From positions 1 to 32,291 of the forward strand of contig CAZIVE010000022.1 in assembly GCA_964542435.1 (NCBI GenBank): a stretch of 32,291 bases of DNA. The letters run 5' to 3'. The DNA comes from CAZIVE01 sp964542435 (GTDB taxonomy: Bacteria > Bacteroidota > Bacteroidia > Bacteroidales > Tannerellaceae). The position numbers were made by a program, and so were the translations under genes. The notes under the pieces were generated by a model that was given only the letters and a program-made list of their open reading frames with translations, had not been told where the DNA came from and made no database searches. Positions 1 through 7,695 of this stretch are shown piece by piece. Numbering within the stretch: position 1 is the first letter of the stretch; each line of letters starts with the position of its first letter.

Positions 1-2296
1 CGGATACATGTCTGCCTTTGTATGTCAGCTTCGACGGATGGAAATTGTAGCGAAGCGTCACGAGCAAGCTTCGTGTGTCGGACTTGGCACGTTTGACAAT
101 CTTCATGTAGCTGCCGTAGAAGTCTATGTAGTCACGCTGCGTATGAAGTAGATCGGTGCCTTGCAGTATAACGTCCAGCTTTTTCGAGAAGAAACTACGG
201 CGTAAACCTATATCGAGACTGCCATTGCTTTGTGTGTGGATGGAACCTTCATCGCCTTCTCCCTGATAGTTGGCATCAACAGTAAGAGTATATTCCTTCG
301 GAAATGTAATGCTTTGATTCAGTGTGAAACCCACCATGCCACGATTCATTTTCTTTGTTACGGTTCCATATTGGATCTTGAAGAAGGGCTGCATATAACT
401 CACATTCAATTGAGGCTTCCACCACGATATAATAGTAGGTGCTATGGTCAGAAACGTATTCAAGCTTTGACTCCTTGGCTTATTTACCACCGTCAATACC
501 CCGATGTCAGGATCGTTTACGTAAGCTTGCTCATCACTAACCATGGCGTTGCAGACGTTTGTGTAATTGACTGACCATTGCAACCATTTGTATAACATCC
601 CCAATTCTACTGACCGCTCAGTAGAAGGAATGAGCAGTGGATTCCCGCCTTCATAGACATATCTGTTGTTATAGTTTAGATTGCTGCGAAGCATCTGGAA
701 GTTAGGACGGCTTTTGTGTGTCGTGTAACTCAGTGTTGTCTGTACTTCTCCCATTGGGAAATCTATCGAAAGGCTTGGCAGCAGATCGTTGTAGCTTTTG
801 CTCTGTTCTGCTATATGTGTTCCGTCTTTCCAATAGTCACTTTCAGCATGTTCATATCTTACTCCTACGCTAACATTGAGTTTCCCGAATGAGCTGTTGT
901 ATTCAGTAAAGAGAGCTGACTTGTTTTCATCTATCTTGTTGTTTATGGTAGGCAGAATCTCCTTTGAGCTGATGAAGTTATCTCGGCGCCGGATGAATGT
1001 ATGGTCTGTGCCGATTTTTATTTCTCCTTTACCAAGTGTTCTTGACACAGTCAGTTTTGCTGCTACCATTCGGTTCTTTGTGTGGTTTTGTGTCAAAAGA
1101 TCATTACTCTTAGAATAGGTGCCATTCTCCTTCACCCTCTGATCCGTGCTATTTTTACCAATCAACATATCGGTTGTGAGGTTGAGTTTCCATTCTCCGA
1201 ATTCGCCTTCGTAATATCCGTTGGCGATTGCAGATGTTGCGGGCAGTTGTGTTCGTGAATCATATTGGATACTGTCCTTTGCGAATCCCTTTTTCTCTGC
1301 TGTATAAAAGGCATTGTCCGTCATCACATTGTCAGGTGTATGCTGCGGCTCGATGGCGAATCCTATGGATTGTTTTGGGCCTATGTCATAGTTCATTCCG
1401 ACTTTTCCGCCGATGAAATTGCCTTTAACAAAGAACAGACTCTTCGAGTTTACAGTTGGGCTTGAGGGCGAGAATACCTGATAGACATTGGTTTGATGGC
1501 GCCTATCTGTGCCATGTGAATACCAGATGTTTCCAAAGAGCGTCAGCTTTTCCTTATGGAAGGAGAGATTTATCAACCCATCATAAGTAGAATAATGTGT
1601 TTGCATATATTCTCCTTGGGTATATCCACTCAGTCCCTGATCATTTTTATGCGTTGTGCGGATGCGTATGACCGATTTCACTGTAGCATCATATTCCGCT
1701 CCCGGATTGCGGATCACTTCCACCTTTTGTATATCCTTTGAGCTGAGTCGATTGATTTCTGCATTATCCTGCACCAGATGATTGTCAATATAGATTTGGG
1801 GCGTTCCCTTACCGAAAACCTCATAACCTTCGCTTTTGACCGATATGCCTGGAATGTGCTTCAGTACGTCGCGCCCCGAGCCGGAAGTAGCAAGAATGGT
1901 CTCGTGTATATCTGTTGTCAAGGTTGAGCCTTTCAGATGATAGACCGGTCTTGTGGCTGTTACAGTCGCCTCTTCTAGTTGAATATGATCTTCCAATATG
2001 ATTTTTCCTATATTCCCTGTAGCATTCTCAATTATTCTGGTCTCATAGCCCACATAGGAGATCTGTACAATCCGTTTCTTATACGCCGGGACTATGAGGT
2101 TGAAACTTCCATCGGCTTCTGATGTCGTGCCATTTATAAATGCAGAATCCGTAGGGTCAAGTGCCACGACATTGGCCATAACGATCGGTTGATTTTGTTT
2201 ATCGGCGATAGTGCCGCAAATTTTGTCTGTCTGATTTTGTGCTTTAATCATCCATGAGGTTGCAATGATAATCACTGCTATAAGCCACTTACGCAT
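1..2296 (-). CDS. TonB-dependent receptor / outer membrane beta-barrel protein (C-terminus cut by window edge)
   Basis: An open frame runs without a stop from an ATG at 2296 to the window edge (765 complete codons). The N-terminus is a signal peptide (MRKWLIAVIIIATSWMIKAQ). A carboxypeptidase-regulatory-like beta-sandwich follows at about residues 25-105 (GTIADKQNQPIVMANV, ISYVGYET). A plug domain follows at about 120-215 (RDVLKHIPGISVKSEG, QIYIDNHLV, VEVIRNPGAEYDA). The rest is aromatic beta-barrel strands. The last residues in the window (TLRYNFHPSKLTYKG) resemble the extreme C-terminus of this family, so probably only 10-20 residues are missing. Such proteins sit in the outer membrane, and many import ligands with TonB energy. 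The ligand cannot be read from the sequence. No SusD partner is visible. The gene lies 91 bp downstream of a membrane-bound winged-helix regulator on the same strand, with a repeat operator between them. Confidence 0.9.
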   Translation of the reverse strand, partial: MRKWLIAVIIIATSWMIKAQNQTDKICGTIADKQNQPIVMANVVALDPTDSAFINGTTSEADGSFNLIVPAYKKRIVQISYVGYETRIIENATGNIGKIILEDHIQLEEATVTATRPVYHLKGSTLTTDIHETILATSGSGRDVLKHIPGISVKSEGYEVFGKGTPQIYIDNHLVQDNAEINRLSSKDIQKVEVIRNPGAEYDATVKSVIRIRTTHKNDQGLSGYTQGEYMQTHYSTYDGLINLSFHKEKLTLFGNIWYSHGTDRRHQTNVYQVFSPSSPTVNSKSLFFVKGNFIGGKVGMNYDIGPKQSIGFAIEPQHTPDNVMTDNAFYTAEKKGFAKDSIQYDSRTQLPATSAIANGYYEGEFGEWKLNLTTDMLIGKNSTDQRVKENGTYSKSNDLLTQNHTKNRMVAAKLTVSRTLGKGEIKIGTDHTFIRRRDNFISSKEILPTINNKIDENKSALFTEYNSSFGKLNVSVGVRYEHAESDYWKDGTHIAEQSKSYNDLLPSLSIDFPMGEVQTTLSYTTHKSRPNFQMLRSNLNYNNRYVYEGGNPLLIPSTERSVELGMLYKWLQWSVNYTNVCNAMVSDEQAYVNDPDIGVLTVVNKPRSQSLNTFLTIAPTIISWWKPQLNVSYMQPFFKIQYGTVTKKMNRGMVGFTLNQSITFPKEYTLTVDANYQGEGDEGSIHTQSNGSLDIGLRRSFFSKKLDVILQGTDLLHTQRDYIDFYGSYMKIVKRAKSDTRSLLVTLRYNFHPSKLTYKGRHVS

Positions 2297-2346
2297 CTTC
2301 TTTGTTTTTTGAGGCGAAGATATCGATTCTACAAAAAACGGCTTCA

Positions 2347-2383
2347 GACAATCGTCTGACAATTTTCCGACATTTATCTGACA
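2347..2383 (-). promoter_or_regulatory. Putative operator: four TGTC direct repeats at 11-bp period
   Basis: Read on the minus strand, TGTC occurs at 2383-2380, 2372-2369, 2361-2358 and 2350-2347, exactly 11 bp apart. Three of the four are preceded by T and followed by A or T (TTGTCAGA, TTGTCAGA, TTGTCTGA). OmpR/PhoB-type winged-helix proteins bind direct repeats with this spacing; the E. coli pho box is TGTCA repeated every 11 bp. The array lies between the stop codon of the winged-helix regulator (2388) and the receptor start (2296). No clear -33/-7 pair follows; TATCTTCG at 2322-2315 is a weak -7 candidate. Binding by the adjacent regulator is an inference. Confidence 0.65.
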
Positions 2384-2387
2384 ATCG

Positions 2388-3272
2388 TCAATTCATAATG
2401 TCGAGCTGATATGCTTTACCGCGGTCTGTGCTGATATGCAAACGGCTATGACCTTCTACGATGGGCTTCAGACGGCGTATGAGTGTGTAAAGTGTATCGT
2501 CGGCATTTTCCTTCCCAGGCCAAAGTGAATCACAGATATCCCTCTTCATCAGTTGATGTGTAGGAGATAGATAGAACATTTCCAACAGTGCATATTGCAT
2601 TGGCGTAAGGTGAAGCGGATTTCCCGATACATCCAGGAAGCATCCGTTATGCATGTCGAGTGTGAGATCGCCAAAAGCGATTGCTTCATTTTGCTCGGAC
2701 GGTTGCTCATCTTTCCTACGCAGTACTCGAAAAAGCAATCCGCATACTATGAATGCAACAAGCAGCGTCAGCGATAGCGTCTGGTCAGATAGTTGCAAAA
2801 TGGTCCAAGGCGTACAACGTATATAGCCTCTGAAGGAAATCATGGGCGAAGCCGCCATGTTCGCAGCATGTTGAGGTGCCATCCAGACGATTGTGTCGCT
2901 TAGCAGATAGCCTTCAGACAGTTCGTTCTCGAAGCCGGCATTCCGTTTTTCGAGTACTTGCACTTGAATGCCCGAATTGTCTGCAACGGATGGCTTCAAT
3001 GCGGCAGCAAAGGTCTTGTCATAGGCGCGTACAGAGATTTGTGCTGCCAACTTTTGCTGTAGATCCACATACGAGCGGATTGTATCTTGTGCCAACCATT
3101 GTGCTGCATGATTCTCTACAGTTGTCTGAAACGCATTGTCCATCTCTGCAATTAGTTTTTGCCGTTGTACTACATAGCTATGCGAACCGCATGCGATCGA
3201 CAGCCCCAATAGTCCACCCATTATCAACATGGTCAGATTAGCCTGCCATTTTTTCGAGGATATTCTCTTCAT
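2388..3272 (-). CDS. Membrane-anchored transcriptional regulator with C-terminal OmpR/PhoB-type winged helix
   Basis: This 294-residue protein has a hydrophobic segment at about 11-29, a predicted periplasmic domain of roughly 30-163, a second transmembrane segment at about 165-182, and a basic stop-transfer (RVLRRK). The C-terminal winged-helix domain at about 197-292 contains LHLTPMQYALLEMF, LMKRDICDSLWPG and TLYTLIRRLKPIVE, the usual pattern of the PhoB/OmpR effector domain. There is no receiver domain, so it is a one-component, membrane-bound regulator. It is related in logic to ToxR/CadC, but its DNA-binding domain follows the membrane segments instead of preceding them. It probably senses an envelope signal and controls the receptor gene just downstream, whose upstream region carries 11-bp spaced TGTC repeats. 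The ligand is unknown. Confidence 0.85.
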   Translation of the reverse strand: MKRISSKKWQANLTMLIMGGLLGLSIACGSHSYVVQRQKLIAEMDNAFQTTVENHAAQWLAQDTIRSYVDLQQKLAAQISVRAYDKTFAAALKPSVADNSGIQVQVLEKRNAGFENELSEGYLLSDTIVWMAPQHAANMAASPMISFRGYIRCTPWTILQLSDQTLSLTLLVAFIVCGLLFRVLRRKDEQPSEQNEAIAFGDLTLDMHNGCFLDVSGNPLHLTPMQYALLEMFYLSPTHQLMKRDICDSLWPGKENADDTLYTLIRRLKPIVEGHSRLHISTDRGKAYQLDIMN

Positions 3273-3413
3273 GAATAGATTGCTTTTATACTATGGCTTA
3301 AACGTGATTCTCATGCAAATAGTACATGATCGAATATAATCTATCCTTCTGCTTCTGCAATTTCTATTACTGTAATCGCTAATGTGGTAAGACTGATTTC
3401 AGTTACCGATCTA
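3273..3413. other. Intergenic region upstream of the winged-helix regulator
   Basis: This 141-bp gap separates the kinase stop (3414) from the regulator start (3272), both on the minus strand. It must hold the regulator promoter if that gene is transcribed separately. I see no perfect TAnnTTTG element and no strong terminator hairpin in it. Confidence 0.5.
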
Positions 3414-4718
3414 TTATTCCCCTGGAAAACTGATCTTGAATCTTGTCAGGCCGTCGTTGTATGTACGGAGCGAGAAGGAACAGCGGTGTCGATTCAGGAT
3501 TTCCTTGATGAAGATAAGACCAATACCTTGTCCGTTAGGCTTTGTGGAGAAGAAGGGAGTGAATATTTTAGCCTCGGTCTCCTTATCGATGCCCTTCCCA
3601 TTGTCGGATATCTCGAGCATGGCGGGTGCTGCGTTTGTGCGAATAAAGATGTCACCTTTCGTTTCGATACTTTCCGCGGCATTTTTGACAATGTTGATGA
3701 CGACCTGCTCAAACAGTGTGCTGTCTATGTTGACACAGATCGGCGCTTCGGACATTTGCCAATGCAGCGTGATCTCCTTTCCTGAACAAAGGTTTTCGAA
3801 GAAGAGCTTGCAGTTGCCTAACACTTCATTCAGGTCTTTGCTGCTCAATTCAGGGTCGGGGATCTTTACAACCTCGGCAAAGTTGGTGATGAAACGGCTC
3901 ATGCTGAAGCAGCGTTCCACGCAGACCGTGATGGCTTCGCGAAGATCTTCGCTATCTTCCATTTCCTTCAAAGCCTCGCCCACGGAGTCGAGTGTCGATG
4001 TGATTCCGGCTGTCGTGTTGTTCACTTCGTGAGCGATCATACGGATCACCTTCTCGTAGGCTTTCTTTTCGGCCGCCATCACTTCGGATGTGAGGCTTTC
4101 GATAAGGATAAAGGGATGTGGAAATCCCTGATCCTGAAATGTGAGATTCGAACAGCGGAAAATGCGGCTGTCACCGATGCGGACCGTATCGCTTTTGCCT
4201 CGCTCGATATGGAGGATGGCTTGCGCCAAAGGTGAATCCAGCTCGGGAACGGCTTTGCCTTTCATCTCTTCAAACGTCCCGCAGTCGAGCATCTGCAAGG
4301 CTGCATCATTGCAGGAGGTGATGCGTCCGTCGAAGTCGCATATCACCACGCCCATAGGTGAAGCCTTGATGAGCAGATCGAAAAACTGGTTCTGCTCACG
4401 TACGTGGAGCCTAAGATCTTTGAGCTGTTTCATCGTGCGGTTGAAGAGATCAACGATCACGTCGGCTTCGGCTTGCCCCACATGGCATAGCGTGTTGCTG
4501 AAATCCTGTTCCTTCAGCAGTTCCATTCCTTGGCCTATGGTATGATAGGGTCTGATCACCTTATGATAGAAATAGACGAGATAGATCAGTGTTGCAATGA
4601 TCAAACCTTCCGTAATGAAGACCAACTTCAAGTGATGTTGCGGCATCTGATAGATCAATAGACCGAACACTGCGAGCAACATCAGCACCAATATGGCAAA
4701 TAGAGCTTTCAGTCGCAT
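3414..4718 (-). CDS. Membrane sensor histidine kinase (NtrB-like partner of the sigma54 regulator)
   Basis: This 434-residue protein has two N-terminal transmembrane helices (about 4-23 and 31-51) with almost no periplasmic loop between them. A HAMP-like linker follows, then a PAS-like domain at about 107-210 (ASPMGVVICDFDGRITSCND). The H-box is at 225-235 (IRMIAHEVNNT, phospho-acceptor His230). The ATPase domain has N-box VINIVKNAAESI (Asn346), G1 DNGKGID (372-378) and G2 GQGIGL (396-401). The short loop suggests it senses something in the membrane or cytoplasm rather than a large periplasmic ligand. Its start codon overlaps the end of the response regulator gene by 10 bp, so the two are translationally coupled. 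The inferred output is the efflux operon on the other side of the regulator. Confidence 0.93.
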   Translation of the reverse strand: MRLKALFAILVLMLLAVFGLLIYQMPQHHLKLVFITEGLIIATLIYLVYFYHKVIRPYHTIGQGMELLKEQDFSNTLCHVGQAEADVIVDLFNRTMKQLKDLRLHVREQNQFFDLLIKASPMGVVICDFDGRITSCNDAALQMLDCGTFEEMKGKAVPELDSPLAQAILHIERGKSDTVRIGDSRIFRCSNLTFQDQGFPHPFILIESLTSEVMAAEKKAYEKVIRMIAHEVNNTTAGITSTLDSVGEALKEMEDSEDLREAITVCVERCFSMSRFITNFAEVVKIPDPELSSKDLNEVLGNCKLFFENLCSGKEITLHWQMSEAPICVNIDSTLFEQVVINIVKNAAESIETKGDIFIRTNAAPAMLEISDNGKGIDKETEAKIFTPFFSTKPNGQGIGLIFIKEILNRHRCSFSLRTYNDGLTRFKISFPGE

Positions 4719-6064
4719 GATTTATCGTCGATTTTGATGTGATACTTTTCGAAACGGCGATACAGCGCCGTACGGCTTATGCCCAGCGAACGTGCGGTTT
4801 GCATAATGTTGCCGTCATGCGCTTCGAGCGTCTTGACGATGGTGCTTCGTTCCATTTCTTCCAGCGTCTGTCCATTGGCATCGGATGTTCGGCTTTCTGC
4901 CGGTTCGCTTTGATATTGGTTGCGGAAGTCTTCAGCCGTGAGCAGCTGTTTTCCGGAAACGAGGATGGTACTTTCGATAAGATTTTTCAGTTCGCGTATA
5001 TTGCCGGGATAGGGGAGACGGCTGAGATATTCGAGGGCATCTGATGAAAAGTCTACTTTGGACAGTCCATTGTGTTCGCACTGCTGTTCGCTGAAATGTC
5101 GTACCAGCAGCGGGATATCTTCGCGTCTTTCTCTGAGGGCCGGCAGATGGACACTGATGAGGTTGATTCTGTAAAAGAGATCTTCACGGAAGCTGCGGTC
5201 GCGTACCATCTGTTTGAGATCGGCATTGGTAGCGCAGACCACACGGATATCCACGTGCACGGGACTGCTCTCTCCGAGAGGTTCAAATGTCTGTTCTTGC
5301 AAGACTCTCAGCAGCTTCACCTGACATGTCACATCCAGTTCTCCTATTTCGTCGAGGAATATAGTGCCTTTGTCAGCTATCGCGAAGCGTCCGATTCGGT
5401 CGGTAATGGCATCGGTGAATGCTCCTTTCTTATGTCCGAACATTTCGCTTTCGAAGAGCGTCTGCGAGATGCCTCCGAGGTTTACCTTAACGAAAGGCGC
5501 CTTCGCCCGCGGGCTGTTGCGATGGATCGCTTCGGCAATCAGCTCTTTCCCTGTCCCACTTTCACCGGTGATAAGCACGGAAGCATTAGTGGGTGCGATT
5601 CTTTGGATGGTAGCCAGCACATCGTTGAGTGATTTGCTGTTTCCAATGATCTCACTACGGTCGAAGTCGTTGCTCTCCTGCTTGGGAGCGGCTGTTCCGG
5701 ACAGATTGATGGCCGTTTCGATGCGTTGTATGAGCGCCAGATTGTTCCAGGGTTTTGTGATAAAGTCAAAAGCGCCAGCCCTCATGCCTTTCACAGCCAG
5801 CTGAATGCTTCCCCAGGCTGTCATAAGGATCACCGGTACTTCCGGACGGAATACTTTGATCTGCTTGAGTAAAGTCAAACCCTCTTCTCCGTCTGTAGCC
5901 AGCGAATAGTTCATGTCGAGCAGTACGAGTTGCGGTGCATGCCCACGTACAACGGCGATGGCTTCCGTAGGCGAGCCTACGGTCATCACATCATACGAAG
6001 CTCGTTTCAGCATCAGCTTGAGAGAGCTGCGTATGGCACTATCGTCATCTATTACCAGGATCAT
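4709..6064 (-). CDS. Sigma54-dependent response regulator (NtrC family)
   Basis: The protein is 451 residues from the ATG at 6064. An in-frame ATG at 6118 is rejected because it lies upstream of a good promoter at 6084-6115. Receiver domain 1-120: acidic pocket Asp6-Asp8, phosphorylation site Asp50 (VLLDMN) and Lys104 (ITKPW). AAA+ domain about 138-370: Walker A GESGTGKE (167-174), the sigma54-contact loop as GAFTDA (214-219) instead of GAFTGA, Walker B TIFLDEIGE, and an arginine-finger region FREDLFYRI. Fis-type helix-turn-helix at about 405-442 (NIMQTARSLGISRTALYRR). Its kinase is encoded immediately downstream with a 10-bp overlap. Divergently placed 377 bp away is an efflux operon with a perfect sigma54 promoter and palindromic upstream sites, the probable target. 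Confidence 0.95.
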   Translation of the reverse strand: MILVIDDDSAIRSSLKLMLKRASYDVMTVGSPTEAIAVVRGHAPQLVLLDMNYSLATDGEEGLTLLKQIKVFRPEVPVILMTAWGSIQLAVKGMRAGAFDFITKPWNNLALIQRIETAINLSGTAAPKQESNDFDRSEIIGNSKSLNDVLATIQRIAPTNASVLITGESGTGKELIAEAIHRNSPRAKAPFVKVNLGGISQTLFESEMFGHKKGAFTDAITDRIGRFAIADKGTIFLDEIGELDVTCQVKLLRVLQEQTFEPLGESSPVHVDIRVVCATNADLKQMVRDRSFREDLFYRINLISVHLPALRERREDIPLLVRHFSEQQCEHNGLSKVDFSSDALEYLSRLPYPGNIRELKNLIESTILVSGKQLLTAEDFRNQYQSEPAESRTSDANGQTLEEMERSTIVKTLEAHDGNIMQTARSLGISRTALYRRFEKYHIKIDDKSCD

Positions 6065-6083
6065 TTCTTTCTTATATATGTAG

Positions 6084-6115
6084 CAAAGATAAGCGGAACT
6101 GATTTCATCAACAAA
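6084..6115 (-). promoter_or_regulatory. Bacteroidota housekeeping promoter of the regulator-kinase operon
   Basis: On the minus strand TTTG (6115-6112) is followed by a 20-bp spacer and TATCTTTG (6091-6084). This matches the Bacteroidota TTTG-N19-21-TAnnTTTG consensus exactly. Transcription would begin near 6078, giving a leader of about 14 nt before the ATG at 6064 with an AAGAAAGAA ribosome-binding stretch. Confidence 0.8.
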
Positions 6116-6138
6116 CACAATCTCATTTCTTTCTCACG

Positions 6139-6178
6139 AGTGTCCGCTATCGAACAGTCTTTTCAAAAGCGGACACTG
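6139..6178. promoter_or_regulatory. Distal enhancer-like site pair (TGTCCG / CGGACA)
   Basis: TGTCCGCTATCGAACA (6141-6156) is a near-palindrome with one mismatch, of the same type as the perfect palindrome at 6320-6335. A further half-site, CGGACA, is at 6170-6175. Together AGTGTCCGCT (6139-6148) and AGCGGACACT (6169-6178) form a perfect 10-bp inverted repeat around a 20-bp centre. The pair lies between the regulator promoter and the efflux operon, so it could serve activation, autoregulation or both. Binding by the adjacent NtrC-type regulator is inferred. Confidence 0.6.
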
Positions 6179-6319
6179 CTTGCCGAATTTGTTCCTCTTT
6201 TTTTATCCTTTGTCATCTCTGCAGGTCGTTGTCATCGTCATTTTGTTTTGTTTCTTGATATGAAAACCGTTTCTTTCATTGAAGGATCGGTTCTATCCGT
6301 CCGATTTCAGCACTTTTAT

Positions 6320-6354
6320 TGTCCGTTATCGGACAGTCGTCCCGAAATCGAACA
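6320..6354. promoter_or_regulatory. Proximal enhancer-like sites for the sigma54 activator
   Basis: TGTCCGTTATCGGACA (6320-6335) is a palindrome with perfect 6-bp arms. A second, weaker copy follows at 6339-6354 (GTCCCGAAATCGAACA), sharing the ATCGAACAG right half with the distal site. These sites lie about 70-105 bp upstream of the predicted start from the -24/-12 promoter, a typical place for NtrC-family enhancer sites. The shared consensus across copies is roughly TGTCCG-NNAT-CGRACAG. Confidence 0.65.
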
Positions 6355-6399
6355 GATCTATAATTACTTAAATGTCTAATCAATAATGATTTACGTTTT

Positions 6400-6415
6400 T
6401 GGCACGCGGCTTGCT
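6400..6415 (+). promoter_or_regulatory. Sigma54 (-24/-12) promoter of the efflux operon
   Basis: TGGCACGCGGCTTGCT matches the sigma54 consensus TGGCACG-N4-TTGCW at every conserved position. GG (6401-6402) and GC (6413-6414) are separated by the required 10 bp. Transcription should start near 6426, about 15 nt before the ATG at 6441. The position rules out an alternative TTG start at 6399 for the adaptor gene. Confidence 0.9.
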
Positions 6416-6440
6416 ACCTGTTTGGCAAACAAATCAGAAT

Positions 6441-7688
6441 ATGGATAGAGAGATTCCCGAAGAAGAAAGAAAAAAGATAGTTCGCACGAAGATCATTCGT
6501 GGGAGCGTTGTGGCCTTGGTCATTATTATTGCCTTGATGTTTTTCATTCATTATATGAGTGGCAGTATTCGTAGGAGCGAAGTGATTTTGAGCACTGTCG
6601 ATCGTGGTCGTATCGAATTGAGTTACGCTGCGTCGGGTGTCGTGTCACCTGCGTTCGAAGAGATCATCAATTCGCCCATTGACTCACGAATCCTGGAGGT
6701 CTATCATAAGAACGGCGATGCTGTTGATGAGGGAACTCCTCTGCTCAAGCTCGATTTGCAGCAGGCCCAGAATAATCTGAGTACGGCTGAAGACCAGTTG
6801 GCCATGAAGCGCAGCGAACTGAGTCAGCTGAAGCTCAACAACCAAACCGAACTCAACGATCTTGCGATGAAGGTGAAGGTTTCGCGTATGGAGGTGAAAC
6901 GTATGGAGGTGGAACTGCGCAACGAACAGTACCTCGACAGTCTTGGATCGGGTACAACAGATAACGTGCGTGAAGCGGAGATGAACCTGAAGAAGGGCGA
7001 ACTGCAATTGCAGCAGCTCCAACAGCAATATGAGAACGAAAAGCTCGTAAAGTCCGCTTCGGTTCAGTCCAAAGAGCTGGAGATGAACATTCTCGCGAAG
7101 AGCCTTCAGTCCATTCGCCAGACTTTTACCGATGCGCAGATCCGTTCGCCGCGTAAAGCCATTCTTTCTTACATCAACAATCAGATCGGCGCGCAAGTAA
7201 CGCAGGGATCAAAGGTGGCCGTGGTTTCGGATTTGAGCCATTTCAAGGTGAACTGCGAAATTGCGGACAGCTACGGCGGCCAAGTGGCAGCCGGAGGCAA
7301 AGCAATGGTTCGGATAGGCAGCAAACAGCTCGAAGGAACCATTACCAACGTCACGCCACAATCTCAGAACGGGGTAATCAACTTTATCGTAGAAATGAAG
7401 CAGGACAACGACGCTGCACTACGCTCCGGACTGAAGGTGGATGTCTATGTCATGAGCAGTATCCGTGACAACACATTGCGCCTCGCCAATGGCAGCTATT
7501 ACAGTAACAATGCCGGCACATACGAGCTGTTCGTTCTTGAGGGCGGTACACTTGTCAGACGAAAAGTGGAGCTGGGAGACTGCAGCTTCGAATATGTCGA
7601 GGTGAAAAGCGGATTAAAGGAGGGCGATCAGGTCGTCGTCAGTGATATGAGTAATTATAAGAACAAAAATAAACTGAGAATAAAATAG
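6441..7688 (+). CDS. Efflux periplasmic adaptor (HlyD/MacA-type membrane fusion protein)
   Basis: The protein is 415 residues from the ATG at 6441; the longer frame from 6399 starts inside the sigma54 promoter. It has a cytoplasmic tail of about 18 residues and a single transmembrane anchor at about 20-38. A lipoyl/barrel-sandwich half follows at about 70-105 (GVVSPAFEEIINSPIDSRI, NGDAVDEGTPLLKLD). A long alpha-helical hairpin rich in Glu, Gln, Leu and Lys runs from about 105 to 235. The second lipoyl half (DAQIRSPRKAILSYINNQIG) and beta-barrel and membrane-proximal domains complete it. It bridges the inner-membrane permeases and the TolC-like channel encoded downstream. It is the first gene of the operon; the ABC ATPase begins 7 bp after its stop. 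The substrate is unknown; MacAB relatives export peptides, macrolides or lipids. Confidence 0.92.
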   Translation: MDREIPEEERKKIVRTKIIRGSVVALVIIIALMFFIHYMSGSIRRSEVILSTVDRGRIELSYAASGVVSPAFEEIINSPIDSRILEVYHKNGDAVDEGTPLLKLDLQQAQNNLSTAEDQLAMKRSELSQLKLNNQTELNDLAMKVKVSRMEVKRMEVELRNEQYLDSLGSGTTDNVREAEMNLKKGELQLQQLQQQYENEKLVKSASVQSKELEMNILAKSLQSIRQTFTDAQIRSPRKAILSYINNQIGAQVTQGSKVAVVSDLSHFKVNCEIADSYGGQVAAGGKAMVRIGSKQLEGTITNVTPQSQNGVINFIVEMKQDNDAALRSGLKVDVYVMSSIRDNTLRLANGSYYSNNAGTYELFVLEGGTLVRRKVELGDCSFEYVEVKSGLKEGDQVVVSDMSNYKNKNKLRIK

Positions 7689-7695
7689 TAAAGCT

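Noticed and set aside
230..1741. Several plus-strand frames of 60-114 codons
   Set aside because: All lie opposite the continuous minus-strand TonB-dependent receptor frame.
6065..6118. N-terminal extension of the sigma54 regulator starting at ATG 6118
   Set aside because: The extension lies over a strong TTTG-N20-TATCTTTG promoter, and the receiver domain begins normally at the ATG at 6064.
6399..6440. TTG start at 6399 for the efflux adaptor
   Set aside because: It is inside the -24/-12 sigma54 promoter and upstream of the predicted transcript start; ATG 6441 fits the family length.
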